Source: VGSG01 sp040756375
Lineage (GTDB): Bacteria > Desulfobacterota > Desulfomonilia > Desulfomonilales > Desulfomonilaceae
Assembly: GCA_040756375.1 (NCBI GenBank)
Contig: JBFLZC010000023.1
Coordinates: forward strand, 27,908-91,907
Direction: 5' to 3'
Length of the DNA: 64,000 bases
Shown here piece by piece: positions 34,886 to 43,449 of the stretch. The notes under the pieces are model-generated. The model had not been told where the DNA came from. It worked only from the letters and a program-made list of their open reading frames with translations, and did not search any database. How positions within the stretch are numbered: position 1 is the stretch's first letter; each line of letters starts with the position of its first letter. A program made the translations under genes and the position numbers.

Positions 34886-35055
34886 TCGGGCAATCCATCG
34901 GCGGCCTTGGTCCGAAACTGTACCGCGAAGCACCCGGTCGGGTTACCGGCTAGGAACAATGAGCCGCGCTTGACGTAAGCGACTACCTTGCCAGTGGAAA
35001 TTCTTTCCAGCCGCGCGTACAATAAAAGCAAGATTCTCCAGAGGAGTGTCAGTCT

Positions 35056-35271
35056 ATGACCAAGCTGGAAAAAGCATTTGTTGCGGCCTCAAAGCTGCCG
35101 CCAAATGAGCAGGAGGCCTTCGCGGAATGGATTCTCGAAGAGCTCGCTTCTGAGCGGCGCTGGCAGCAGGCCTTCGCGCGGTCCGCTGACGCGCTTGCGA
35201 AGCTCGCGGAAGAGGCGCTCGCGGAGCATCGTGTCGGTCGAACCCAGGAACTTGACCCCGAAAGACTATGA
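35056..35271 (+). CDS. Antitoxin of a RelE/ParE-type module
   Basis: A 71-residue acidic helical protein. KLPPNEQEAFAEWILEELASERRW is like the short antitoxins found before RelE/HigB-type toxins. It overlaps the toxin gene by 4 bases (ATGA), the standard coupled layout. No DNA-binding domain is obvious. This is the only toxin-antitoxin pair in the window that looks intact. Confidence 0.75.
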   Translation: MTKLEKAFVAASKLPPNEQEAFAEWILEELASERRWQQAFARSADALAKLAEEALAEHRVGRTQELDPERL

Positions 35272-35537
35272 AGTCCGTCACCACTGAGCGATTTCGCAAA
35301 GCTTTAGCAGCGCTCCCGCCGGACATCCAACGCCAAGCAAGAGAAGCTTACAAGCTGTTTAAGCAAAACCCTCATCATCCTAGCCTGCGTTTCAAGACGA
35401 TCCACCCCTCGAAGCCCATTTACTCAATCCGCATTAATATCGATTACCGTGCCGTGGCAATCAGAGACGGGGACACAGTGCTTTGGTATTGGATTGGCTC
35501 ACATCAGGATTACGAAAAGTTGATATCGCAGTTGTAG
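35268..35537 (+). CDS. RelE/ParE-superfamily toxin
   Basis: An 89-residue protein with the RelE/ParE fold pattern: two helices (FRKALAALPPDIQRQAREAYKLF), then the strand run SLRFKTIH, YSIRINIDYRAVAIRDGD and VLWYWIGSHQDYEKLI. The R-x-N-x-x-Y-R-A and W-I-G-x-H-x-x-Y motifs are typical of these ribosome-dependent RNases or gyrase inhibitors. It is coupled to the antitoxin upstream. Confidence 0.82.
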   Translation: MKSVTTERFRKALAALPPDIQRQAREAYKLFKQNPHHPSLRFKTIHPSKPIYSIRINIDYRAVAIRDGDTVLWYWIGSHQDYEKLISQL

Positions 35538-35562
35538 CTAGACGGACCGCGTACGACTATAT

Positions 35563-35705
35563 GCCGAAGCATTGCATTTGGCCTTCATTGGATGGGCCAT
35601 TTCGTGTACGGCGCGCACCCGCGCGTGCGCCCTGGAGCGGCATGGGCAGACACGCGGGTCTGCCCCCACTGGAGCCTGGCTCATTTCCGATGCGCGGCTG
35701 GATAA
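35563..35705. repeat. Family E repeat, copy 2
   Basis: Matches 30232-30374 over its whole length with scattered changes (for example CCGAAGCATTGCATTTGGCC, GCGCACCCGCGCGTGCGCCC, GGAGCCTGGCTCATTTCC). It starts 25 bases after the toxin stop. The two copies bracket the accessory stretch from the broken toxin genes to the intact pair, so recombination between them could delete about 5.3 kb. Confidence 0.8.
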
Positions 35706-35733
35706 CAACGCGTCGTCCGCACACATCCAGTTG

Positions 35734-36207
35734 TCAGGTGATCCGATAGGTCTTGTCTTCGTCTTCGGGAGGCAGAATATCGCTGGGGGGTGGTCCCGCG
35801 CCTACGGGCGAACGGGAACTCTTATCGAATATCTTCCGTCCCTTTCGGTACATGCAGGATCGGTACAGGGTTTTGTCTCTGCGCAAGCGCAGGATAAGCC
35901 GCTGATTCGGACATCGGCCTTCGTTGTCGCGCTCGCATTCGCGTGACTTGCCCTTTTCCGGGCATGGGTGGATCACTTCCACGAGCCGCCACAGCTCTCC
36001 CGGTTCGCAGTATTCTTCGTGCAACCCTTCGCCCTCACGGGAGAACCTCAAGCCAGTGAGATTGGTTACCACCGCACCCGGTTGAAGGCTCTTGAATATG
36101 TTGATGCGCGCCTCGCACTCCGGGCAGAGAAGGTACGATCGGCCGATCGGGACCTTGTGGTCAGGCACGTTACTAAGGGTTCCGCATTTTGAGCACGTCA
36201 CGTCCAT
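35734..36207 (-). CDS. Zinc-ribbon (MJ0042-type) hypothetical protein
   Basis: A 157-residue protein that begins with a zinc ribbon of the MJ0042 kind: MDVTCSKCGTLSNVPDHKVP and LLCPECEARI, giving C-x2-C..C-x2-C. The rest has several more cysteines (HPCPEKGKSREC, NEGRCPN) but no recognised domain. ATG 36207 has GGGAAA upstream and aligns with the domain start; the longer frame to 36234 does not. Function unknown. Confidence 0.7.
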   Translation of the reverse strand: MDVTCSKCGTLSNVPDHKVPIGRSYLLCPECEARINIFKSLQPGAVVTNLTGLRFSREGEGLHEEYCEPGELWRLVEVIHPCPEKGKSRECERDNEGRCPNQRLILRLRRDKTLYRSCMYRKGRKIFDKSSRSPVGAGPPPSDILPPEDEDKTYRIT

Positions 36208-36528
36208 GATATTTCCCAGGCTTAAATATACCACGTTGTGGGTCGGAGGTATATGGCCCCGCCTGCGGGCCTATTCATGGCCTCAACCGGCACCGGCTTC
36301 GAGTCCGGGCAAATCCCGGAACCATACAGGGGAAGCGGTCCCCTTGCTCCAACCAGGCTCTGCGATCGGCATGCCGCTGAACTGGGAAACCTGCTCGAAA
36401 ACCCTTCACCTGATGGGACAGCACTGCAAAATCTGGTTTTTCGAGCAAGTGCGAAGGTATTGGATGGGCTACCGGCGACGCTGCCGCTATCCCAATTGCT
36501 ATGGGTATACCGGAAGCGCTGTAAAAAC

Positions 36529-36716
<188 letters not shown>

Positions 36717-36764
36717 GGTCTTCCTGCAGCGTCGCTCGACCGAGCGGCTCTAGGAGCTATACGG

Positions 36765-37556
36765 TCACTTCTTTGGAGGGTCGGTTGTGGGCGTGGTCTG
36801 CGGCGACGTAGACGTGGTCGGCTGCTCCATTGTGGTGGTGGGAGCGGTTGAAGGCTCGACCGTGGTAGGTTGATCGACCGTCGTCGTGGGCGTTGTGGAA
36901 GGCTCAACGGTCGTGGGCTGTTCCACTGTGGTGATGGGCGTTGTCGAGGGATCTACTGTCGTAGGTTGCTCTACGGGCGTGGTCGGCGTTGTCGAAGGCT
37001 GTGTCGTCGTCGGCTGGACCACTGTGGTAGTGGGGGTAGTCGTAACCGGAACTTGCGTCGTGGTGACGAGCGGGCTCATTGACGCGGGCGCGCTCGTGCC
37101 ATTGGAACTACCGAACAGGACTGATACAGTCTGTCGCATCAGGCTCACGCGGTCTCTCAGAGCTTTGAGCTGCGAGAGCATCTCGTCGACCTTCTGCATT
37201 TGCACGCGCATGTCTGCGTACGCGTTCGAGAGTGTCTGTTTCCACTCGCTGGTGATCCGGTCCACAGCTTCGGTGCCGGACTGGCCGTTGCTGGACAGGC
37301 TGTCGCGGTATGTTTCTACGAGAGCAATCTGGCGGTCGATTTCTTCCTGGGCAAGGTTGAGCTTTTCTTCCACGCGCATTTGCGCCTGTTCCACACGGAT
37401 TTCCGCGCTTTCCCGCGCGGCCCTCATGATTTCGACCTGAGCCTCAATTTGAGCCTTGATGCGCTCGATCTGGAGTTCGATGGACATGATGCTTTGTGCG
37501 TGCGCGCACGTGAAGGCCAGGGCTGCGATGAGGGCTGTGAGGATAATTCTCTTCAT
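36765..37556 (-). CDS. Exported coiled-coil protein with a Thr/Pro repeat tail
   Basis: A 263-residue protein with a signal peptide (MKRIILTALIAALAFTCAHA), a long amphipathic helical region (about 22-145, rich in Glu/Gln/Arg, probable coiled coil) and a tail of about 100 residues made of 16-residue units such as TTTVEQPTTVEPSTTP, repeated about five times (a 48-base tandem repeat in DNA). Such Thr/Pro tails are extended, possible glycosylation or wall-spanning stalks. Its function is unknown. The tandem repeat makes its copy number unstable. Confidence 0.7.
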   Translation of the reverse strand: MKRIILTALIAALAFTCAHAQSIMSIELQIERIKAQIEAQVEIMRAARESAEIRVEQAQMRVEEKLNLAQEEIDRQIALVETYRDSLSSNGQSGTEAVDRITSEWKQTLSNAYADMRVQMQKVDEMLSQLKALRDRVSLMRQTVSVLFGSSNGTSAPASMSPLVTTTQVPVTTTPTTTVVQPTTTQPSTTPTTPVEQPTTVDPSTTPITTVEQPTTVEPSTTPTTTVDQPTTVEPSTAPTTTMEQPTTSTSPQTTPTTDPPKK

Positions 37557-38080
37557 CGTGTGTGCTCCGAGGTATTTCGGCCTGGTCGGGCCACCTTGCC
37601 GATGAGTCCTATAACAGAAATACCAATATGTTACAATATGTTTATGAGTTAAAATAACATAAAATGATCATAATCTATGGAAATAGATGATGGTATATGC
37701 GTAGAAAGGTAGAATTGTGTGCGAATTGCAGACATTCAGTTATTCGGGGTATGCGCCCGCCATCGCGCGCAGAACTCGGGGCCGGCCCACATGCGATCCC
37801 TTCTCTCAAAAGCCGGGAGATTGCTCATCCTGCGTCACTAGGCGCTCGCAGTAGCGTCTATTCAATTACCAGCACCCCGAAATCGTCATTGCGACCGTCG
37901 CGAAGCAATCTCACGTCCAAGGGCAGAGATTGCTTCGTCCCCCGGATCGAGTCCGGGGTCCTCGCAATGACAGAGAACGGCAAGCGAGCCCCACACAAGT
38001 GAAGGGTTACGCGCAACAACGTGTTCACATCGGCTCCCCGGCCGGGTATGAGGATGGTCGCCTGTCACTGGAAAAAATTC
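37557..38080. other. Intergenic region with AT-rich patch and a dispersed repeat
   Basis: Bases 37610-37680 are AT-rich with the near-repeats CAATATGTTA and CAATATGTTT, a likely promoter zone for the minus-strand coiled-coil gene. A dispersed repeat lies at 37885-37971. No gene is seen. Confidence 0.45.
37885..37971. repeat. Dispersed palindrome (GTCATTGCGA...TCGCAATGAC)
   Basis: GTCATTGCGACCGTCGCGAAGCAATCT and AGATTGCTTCG..CTCGCAATGAC are inverted, with CCCCGGATCGAGTCCGGGG inside. The ends and the inner palindrome are like those of family F. Such GTCATTGCGA repeats are common in bacterial intergenic DNA. Confidence 0.8.
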
Positions 38081-38109
38081 TTGACAGGGGTTATGGTGGG
38101 TGGTAATGT
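38081..38109 (+). promoter_or_regulatory. Promoter of the first Rrf2 regulator/sulfur operon
   Basis: TTGACA (38081-38086), a 17-base spacer and TAATGT (38104-38109), a near-consensus sigma-70 promoter just before the operator at 38112-38131. Confidence 0.7.
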
Positions 38110-38111
38110 CT

Positions 38112-38131
38112 ACTTAATCGGTAGAGTAAGT
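38112..38131. promoter_or_regulatory. Likely Rrf2 operator
   Basis: ACTTAATCGGTAGAGTAAGT is a 20-base imperfect palindrome (ACTTA-n-TC / GA-n-TAAGT) over the predicted transcription start, 16 bases before the Rrf2 gene. The position suits autorepression, like IscR and CymR sites. Confidence 0.55.
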
Positions 38132-38147
38132 GAGCTTCGGCGGCCAT

Positions 38148-38597
38148 ATGCCCATCTCTCAAAAAGCACAATACGCAGTCCGAGCCGTCTTTGAACTGGC
38201 AAAGCGCCAAGGCGCCGGCGCGACCAAGATCGGTGACATAGCCGAAGCTCAGGCCATTCCTCAGAGGTTCTTGGAGAATATCCTCAACCACCTCAAGGGC
38301 GGCGGCTTCGTGGAATCGGTCCGGGGCAAGGATGGCGGATACCTGCTTGCTCGCCCGGCAAAAGAGCTCACCGTGGGCGCTATCCTGCGGTTCGTCGAAG
38401 GCCCGCTGGCTCCCGTGGAATGCACGGCCAGAAGCAAGAAGGGTTCTTGTCCCATGTATGGAGGTTGCCCGTTTCTTTCTCTATGGGCGCGCGCGGAAAA
38501 GGCTCTGGAAGGCGTGTACGATTCGACAACCTTCCACGAGCTCGTGGTTCAAGAAGCGGAGGAATGTCGAAAGCCGGTTGCAGATTTTGCCATTTAA
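38148..38597 (+). CDS. Rrf2-family transcriptional regulator (CymR-like role)
   Basis: A 149-residue winged-helix regulator: MPISQKAQYAVRAVFELAKR and IPQRFLENILNHLKGGGFVESVRGKDGGYLLARP are the DNA-binding half. A cysteine set C-T-A-R..C-P-M-Y-G-G-C-P (about residues 93-108) sits where IscR-type members bind an Fe-S cluster. ATG 38148 is preferred over GTG 38130, which lies in the operator. It heads the E1-cysK-metB-metY genes, so regulation of sulfur supply is likely. Confidence 0.88.
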   Translation: MPISQKAQYAVRAVFELAKRQGAGATKIGDIAEAQAIPQRFLENILNHLKGGGFVESVRGKDGGYLLARPAKELTVGAILRFVEGPLAPVECTARSKKGSCPMYGGCPFLSLWARAEKALEGVYDSTTFHELVVQEAEECRKPVADFAI

Positions 38598-38754
38598 CTG
38601 GGCTAATATGCGGGACATAAGTATCGAAGGATTTTTTTTATGATTAATCTCGACAAAACCGGTCGAAATAGTGAGCTGAATCGGGGGCAATTGTGATCCT
38701 TCCCGACAAATCCAATCTATGCTCCCTCAAGGAGCCCAACTGGAGGCGCGTCTG

Positions 38755-39624
38755 ATGAGCCCTCATTTTTCGCAAGAAGAACTCGTGCGCTACTCCCGCA
38801 ACTCGGTCCTTCCGGAAGTCGGGTGGGCCGGACAGCAGCGCTTGAAGTCCTCCAGCGTGCTCATCGTGGGTGTCGGCGGCATCGGGTCTCCGGCAGCCCT
38901 GTACTTGGCCGCGGCCGGCGTGGGACGCATCGGGCTCGTGGACAGCGATAGCGTGGAGCTTTCCAATCTGCAAAGACAGGTGATCTTTCGGACAGACCAC
39001 GTGCACGGCGTGAAGGTGGACTGCGCGCAGGAGGCCATTTCTGCTTTGAATCCGCATTGCGTGGTAGAGATTTATCACACGCGATTGGGCAATGCGGCGA
39101 GGGTCCGTGAGATCGTCCGAAATTACGACGTCGTCATCGACGGCAGCGACAACTTCTGCACGCGGTTTCTCGTGTCCGATTGCTGCTGGATTGAAGGAAT
39201 TCCTTTAGTTTCGGCTTCCGCGGTGGGATTCGAAGGCCAGCTCCAGGTGGTGATTCCCGAGGTTGGGAATCCCTGCTATCGGTGCCTCATTCCTGAACCC
39301 GAACCCGGGAGCCCGATTGCCACGTGCCGCGGGCAGGGCATCCTTGGCGGAGTCGTCGGCGTCATGGGAAGCTTGGCGGTTGTGGAAGCAGTGAAACTGA
39401 TTCTGGGCTACGATCGGGACATGGCTTACCGGTTTCTTGCGTATGACGGGCTTCGTACCCGGTTCATTTCCGCGGAACGAGTGGCTGATCCCGAATGCTG
39501 CCTGTGCGGCGGACCGTCGCCTGTTGCAGACTCTGCCGAAATAGATTCTGCGCTTTGTGGGTCGTGCCAGGGAACCGGTTCGCTTGAAAAACACTCAGAT
39601 GGCTTGATCGGTGCGGATGCGTGA
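38755..39624 (+). CDS. ThiF/MoeB/HesA-type E1-like adenylyltransferase
   Basis: Activates the C-terminal Gly-Gly of a ubiquitin-like sulfur carrier by AMP-ylation. The 289 residues show VLIVGVGGIGSPAALYLAAAGVG (nucleotide loop), LVDSDSVELSNLQRQ, the conserved Asp in VIDGSDNF, and a zinc site made of CYRC and CCLC pairs. The start at 38755 has GGAGG 8 bases upstream. A C-terminal rhodanese domain, as in MOCS3, is absent. Followed by cysK and two homocysteine-pathway enzymes, it probably delivers sulfur for cysteine or homocysteine rather than for thiamine or Moco, but no carrier protein gene is found nearby. Confidence 0.88.
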   Translation: MSPHFSQEELVRYSRNSVLPEVGWAGQQRLKSSSVLIVGVGGIGSPAALYLAAAGVGRIGLVDSDSVELSNLQRQVIFRTDHVHGVKVDCAQEAISALNPHCVVEIYHTRLGNAARVREIVRNYDVVIDGSDNFCTRFLVSDCCWIEGIPLVSASAVGFEGQLQVVIPEVGNPCYRCLIPEPEPGSPIATCRGQGILGGVVGVMGSLAVVEAVKLILGYDRDMAYRFLAYDGLRTRFISAERVADPECCLCGGPSPVADSAEIDSALCGSCQGTGSLEKHSDGLIGADA

Positions 39625-39743
39625 GCAGCGAGAGAGCGATTCGTGCGATTCAACGGAATCCGGTGAGCTGCTGGGAATTAATAGAAATCTCGTTTTGGAA
39701 GATCGTCAACAAGTCCGAAAACTAACCGCAGAGGAGGAAAACA

Positions 39744-40715
39744 ATGGGAAATATTCATCTCGACAACAGCTACAGCATCGGACGGACCCCACTCATCCGG
39801 TTGAACAGAGTGGCTGCCGGGCTTCCAGGGGTAGTCCTGGCAAAGATTGAAGGACGCAACCCATCGTATTCCGTGAAATGCCGGATCGGCGCGTCGATGA
39901 TATGGGCGGCAGAGCAGGACGGTCATCTTACTCCGGGTTCGCGGCGAGTCACCGTTCTTGAGCCCACCAGCGGCAATACCGGCATAGCTTTGGCCTTTGT
40001 GTGCGCTGCTCGCAATTACCCTCTCCTATTGACGATGCCGGAGACTTTTTCTTTGGAGCGTCGCAGGATGTTGCGGGCCTTCGGAGCCGAGCTTATTCTG
40101 ACGGAGGGCGCCAAGGGAATGCCTGGAGCTATCAAGAAGGCAGAGGAAATTGTTGCGAGTGACCCGCAAAAGTACTTTATGCCGCAGCAGTTTAAGAACC
40201 CTGCCAACCCTGATATCCATTTCAAGACTACAGGGCCGGAAATATGGGACGATACGGCGGGAAAGATCGACATACTGATTTCCGGGATCGGCACCGGCGG
40301 CACCATTACCGGCGTGTGCCGCTTTATCAAAGGTGTGAAGCAAAAGAGCATATGGGCAGTTGCGGTGGAGCCTATCCATTCCCCGGTGCTAACCGCGATC
40401 CGCAACGGCGAGGAGCCCAAGCCCGGGCCGCATAAAATCCAAGGCATCGGCGCGGGTTTCAAACCTGACGTGTTGGATCTGGATGTAGTGGATGAAATCG
40501 CCACAGTTTCCAACGACGAAGCCATTGAAATGGCCCTCCGCCTCCACCGTGAAGAAGGCATCACCTGCGGCATTTCCAGTGGTGCGGCCGCGGCTGTGGC
40601 GGTGAGGGTGGCCGCGCGTCCGGAAAACAAGGACAAGCTGATTGTTACCGTGCTTCCTGACGCGGGCGAGCGCTATCTATCCACGGTTCTGTTCCAAGAC
40701 ATTCCGGCCTCATAG
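39744..40715 (+). CDS. cysK: Cysteine synthase (O-acetylserine sulfhydrylase)
   Basis: Makes cysteine from O-acetylserine and sulfide, using PLP. The 323 residues contain NPSYSVKCRIG (PLP lysine), EPTSGNTGIALAF, GTGGTITGV (phosphate loop) and GISSGAAAAVA. The match to the classical CysK pattern (GAKGMPGAIKKAEEI, QFKNPANPDIH) is close, more like enterobacterial CysK than CysM. A strong GAGGAGGAAAAC precedes ATG 39744. It is the third gene after the Rrf2 regulator and E1. Confidence 0.95.
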   Translation: MGNIHLDNSYSIGRTPLIRLNRVAAGLPGVVLAKIEGRNPSYSVKCRIGASMIWAAEQDGHLTPGSRRVTVLEPTSGNTGIALAFVCAARNYPLLLTMPETFSLERRRMLRAFGAELILTEGAKGMPGAIKKAEEIVASDPQKYFMPQQFKNPANPDIHFKTTGPEIWDDTAGKIDILISGIGTGGTITGVCRFIKGVKQKSIWAVAVEPIHSPVLTAIRNGEEPKPGPHKIQGIGAGFKPDVLDLDVVDEIATVSNDEAIEMALRLHREEGITCGISSGAAAAVAVRVAARPENKDKLIVTVLPDAGERYLSTVLFQDIPAS

Positions 40716-40752
40716 GATCCGCTAGATCAGGGGGCTGTTTTAAGGAGGACGT

Positions 40753-41895
40753 ATGCGTTTTGAGACTTTAGCAATTCATGCCGGACAGTCACGCGATCCC
40801 AATTATGGAGCCGTGATGACACCGATCTACCAGACTTCCACGTTCGCGTTCAAAGGCGTGAATCAGCCCGGTGAGTTTGACTACTCACGAAGCGGCAATC
40901 CTACTCGCAAGGCGCTTGAGGAGTGTCTGGCCGCGCTGGAAGGAGGGACCGCGGGGTTTGTCTTCGCGACGGGAATGGCTGCGGAATCCACCGTACTCGA
41001 ATTGTTCGGTGCGGGCGATCACCTGGTGGTTCATGATGACCTGTACGGCGGCACATATCGGTTATTGGTCAACGTGACGAAAAAACACGGCGTGGAAGTG
41101 GACTTCGTGAATTTGCGCGATCTCGATCTGCTCCACAAAGCGATCCGTCCCAATACTAAAGGGGTGTGGACCGAGACGCCTACGAATCCTCTCATGAACC
41201 TCTTGGACCTGCGCGCAATTGCGGACATTGCGCGTGAGCGTGGGCTCACAACGATTTGTGACAACACGTTCCTTTCACCCTATTATCAGCGTCCTCTTGA
41301 GCTTGGTATCGACGTGGTGGTGCATTCGACCACCAAATACATCAACGGCCACTCAGACGTGGTAGGAGGCGCGGTCATTGTGAAAGATGCAGGTCTGGCG
41401 GGGAAGATCAAGTTCCTTCAGAACGCGATGGGTACATGCGCGGGGCCGCAGGATTGCTTTCTTGTCCTGCGCGGAGTGAAAACTCTGGGAGTGCGTATGG
41501 AAGCTCATAACCGTAATGCGCTCGCTCTGGCAAATTGGCTGGAATCTCATCCCAAGGTGGAACGCGTCCTGCACCCAGGGCTGGAAAGTCATCCGCAGCA
41601 CGAGCTTGCTCGGCGCCAGATGACCGGTTACGGCGGCACCTTCTCATTCTTGGTCAAAGGGGGCGAGCAAGAAGCCTTTCGGCTGCTCGGCGCGGTGAAG
41701 CTTTTCACGCTGGCGGAATCCCTGGGTGGCGTGGAATCGCTGATCGAGCATCCGTGGTCCATGACGCACGCGTCCATGCCGGAAGAAGTTCGTGCAGCAA
41801 TAGGTATCACGCGCAACATGATCAGGGTTTCAGTTGGTATAGAACATATCGACGATCAGATAGCCGACCTGGAGCAAGCCTTTAGCAAGGTTTGA
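40753..41895 (+). CDS. metB: Cystathionine gamma-synthase/beta- or gamma-lyase family PLP enzyme
   Basis: A 380-residue Cys/Met-metabolism PLP enzyme. YSRSGNPTRKALEE, GDHLVVHDDLYGGTY, and the PLP lysine in VVHSTTKYINGHSDVVGG are diagnostic. The C-terminal TLAESLGGVESLIEHP is shared by MetB, MetC and CGL, which cannot be told apart by eye. AAGGAGGAC precedes ATG 40753. With MetY next door, this enzyme may run transsulfuration in either direction between cysteine and homocysteine. Confidence 0.85.
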   Translation: MRFETLAIHAGQSRDPNYGAVMTPIYQTSTFAFKGVNQPGEFDYSRSGNPTRKALEECLAALEGGTAGFVFATGMAAESTVLELFGAGDHLVVHDDLYGGTYRLLVNVTKKHGVEVDFVNLRDLDLLHKAIRPNTKGVWTETPTNPLMNLLDLRAIADIARERGLTTICDNTFLSPYYQRPLELGIDVVVHSTTKYINGHSDVVGGAVIVKDAGLAGKIKFLQNAMGTCAGPQDCFLVLRGVKTLGVRMEAHNRNALALANWLESHPKVERVLHPGLESHPQHELARRQMTGYGGTFSFLVKGGEQEAFRLLGAVKLFTLAESLGGVESLIEHPWSMTHASMPEEVRAAIGITRNMIRVSVGIEHIDDQIADLEQAFSKV

Positions 41896-41921
41896 GCAAG
41901 GTGAGCGGGAGGTGAGTCCAC

Positions 41922-43244
41922 ATGAATCCTACGGACAACGAATTTAAATTTGAAACGCTCGCTCTTCACGCGGGCCAGTCCCCCGATCCGGGAACTTCCG
42001 CACGTGCGGTGCCGGTCCACCGGACATCGTCATACGTTTTTCGAGACACCAAACATGCTGCAAACCTGTTCACTTTGAAAGAACTCGGGAACATATACAC
42101 CCGAATAATGAACCCCACCAATGACGTCCTGGAACAGCGAATGGCTGCGCTTGAGGGAGGCGTTGGGGCTCTTGCCCTCGCATCGGGCACCGCAGGTGTA
42201 TTCTATTCTCTCATCAACACCATGAAAGCAGGAGATGAGTTCGTTTCCGCGCGTAACCTTTATGGCGGCACGTACACGATGTTCAATGACATCTTGCCGC
42301 ACTTCGGCATTTCGGTCCGTTTCGTCGATCATGACGCGCCGGAGCAATTCCGGGCCGCAATTAATTCCAAGACCCGGGCCATCTTCCTGGAAACTATCGG
42401 GAATCCCATGCTCGGGGTGCCGGATTTTGATGAAATCTCAAAAATCGCGCGGGAAGCTCATGTGCCGTTGATAGTGGACTCTACGTTTACTCCTCCTTCT
42501 ATATTTCGGCCGATTGACCACGGGGCTGATGTGGTCGTTCACTCGCTGACGAAATGGATAGGGGGACACGGGACCGCTATTGGAGGTATCGTGGTTGACG
42601 CGGGAAAATTCGATTGGACCGATCCCAAATTCAGCCTTTATGGCCTGCCTGAACCCTCATATGGAGGCATGAGATTCGGCCATGACCTCGGCGATCTTCA
42701 ATCAATGGCGTTCATACTTAGGATGAGACTGATCCCTCTTCGTAATCTTGGCGCGTGCATCAGTCCCGACAATTCTTGGATATTCATTCAGGGTCTGGAG
42801 ACCTTATCTTTGAGGATGGAACGCCACTGTGCAAACGCGTTGGCTGTGGCCCGTTTTCTTGAGGAACACCCACTTGTGAAGTGGGTTCGCTACCCCGGTT
42901 TGCCTTCCGATCCATCCTACAGCTTGAGTCAGAAATACTTCTCGAACGGACAGGCGGGTGGGGTGGTCGTTTTCGGGATAAAGGATGGAGCGGTGTCGGG
43001 AGAAAGGTTTATCAACTGTGTGAAGCTATTTTCTCATCTTGCCAACGTGGGCGATGCCAAGAGTCTCGCCATCCACCCGGCGAGCACTACCCATTCTCAA
43101 CTGAGCCAGGAGCAACAAATGGCAGGTGGCCTGCCTCCGGATCTGGTCCGCCTTTCGGTCGGCACCGAACATATAGACGATATTACGAATGCCCTGGAGG
43201 ATGGTCTGCTGGGAAGCTACTGTGCGTATACTTATGAAATCTAA
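41922..43244 (+). CDS. metY: O-acetylhomoserine (homoserine) sulfhydrylase
   Basis: Makes homocysteine directly from O-acetylhomoserine and sulfide. At 440 residues it is longer than MetB, as expected for MetY. Seen: FETLALHAGQSPDPGT start, IYTRIMNPTNDVLEQRMAALEGG, and the PLP lysine in VVHSLTKWIGGHGTAIGG. The last gene of the block starts 26 bases after metB. In Wolinella a MetY homologue takes sulfur from a thiocarboxylated carrier; the E1 gene in this block raises that possibility here. Confidence 0.93.
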   Translation: MNPTDNEFKFETLALHAGQSPDPGTSARAVPVHRTSSYVFRDTKHAANLFTLKELGNIYTRIMNPTNDVLEQRMAALEGGVGALALASGTAGVFYSLINTMKAGDEFVSARNLYGGTYTMFNDILPHFGISVRFVDHDAPEQFRAAINSKTRAIFLETIGNPMLGVPDFDEISKIAREAHVPLIVDSTFTPPSIFRPIDHGADVVVHSLTKWIGGHGTAIGGIVVDAGKFDWTDPKFSLYGLPEPSYGGMRFGHDLGDLQSMAFILRMRLIPLRNLGACISPDNSWIFIQGLETLSLRMERHCANALAVARFLEEHPLVKWVRYPGLPSDPSYSLSQKYFSNGQAGGVVVFGIKDGAVSGERFINCVKLFSHLANVGDAKSLAIHPASTTHSQLSQEQQMAGGLPPDLVRLSVGTEHIDDITNALEDGLLGSYCAYTYEI

Positions 43245-43449
43245 TACTAATTCGCTTTCAGGTTCAGGATAGGAGTAGGGCGGGTTGAGCCCAGCGAAAC
43301 CCGACAAGTTGCTTTGGCCATGATGTCAGATTTCGTCCCGCGCAGAACGCGGGACTCAATCCGACCTACGGCTGCTCTTGCTTCAACGCCATCTTTACCG
43401 TTCGGAAGCGAACTCCTATCAGGTTCAGTCCTGGTCCAAGGAGAAATGC

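Noticed and set aside
36790..37070. Possible CRISPR-like regular repeat
   Set aside because: The 48-base units are adjacent without spacers and encode a Thr/Pro repeat in an exported protein.
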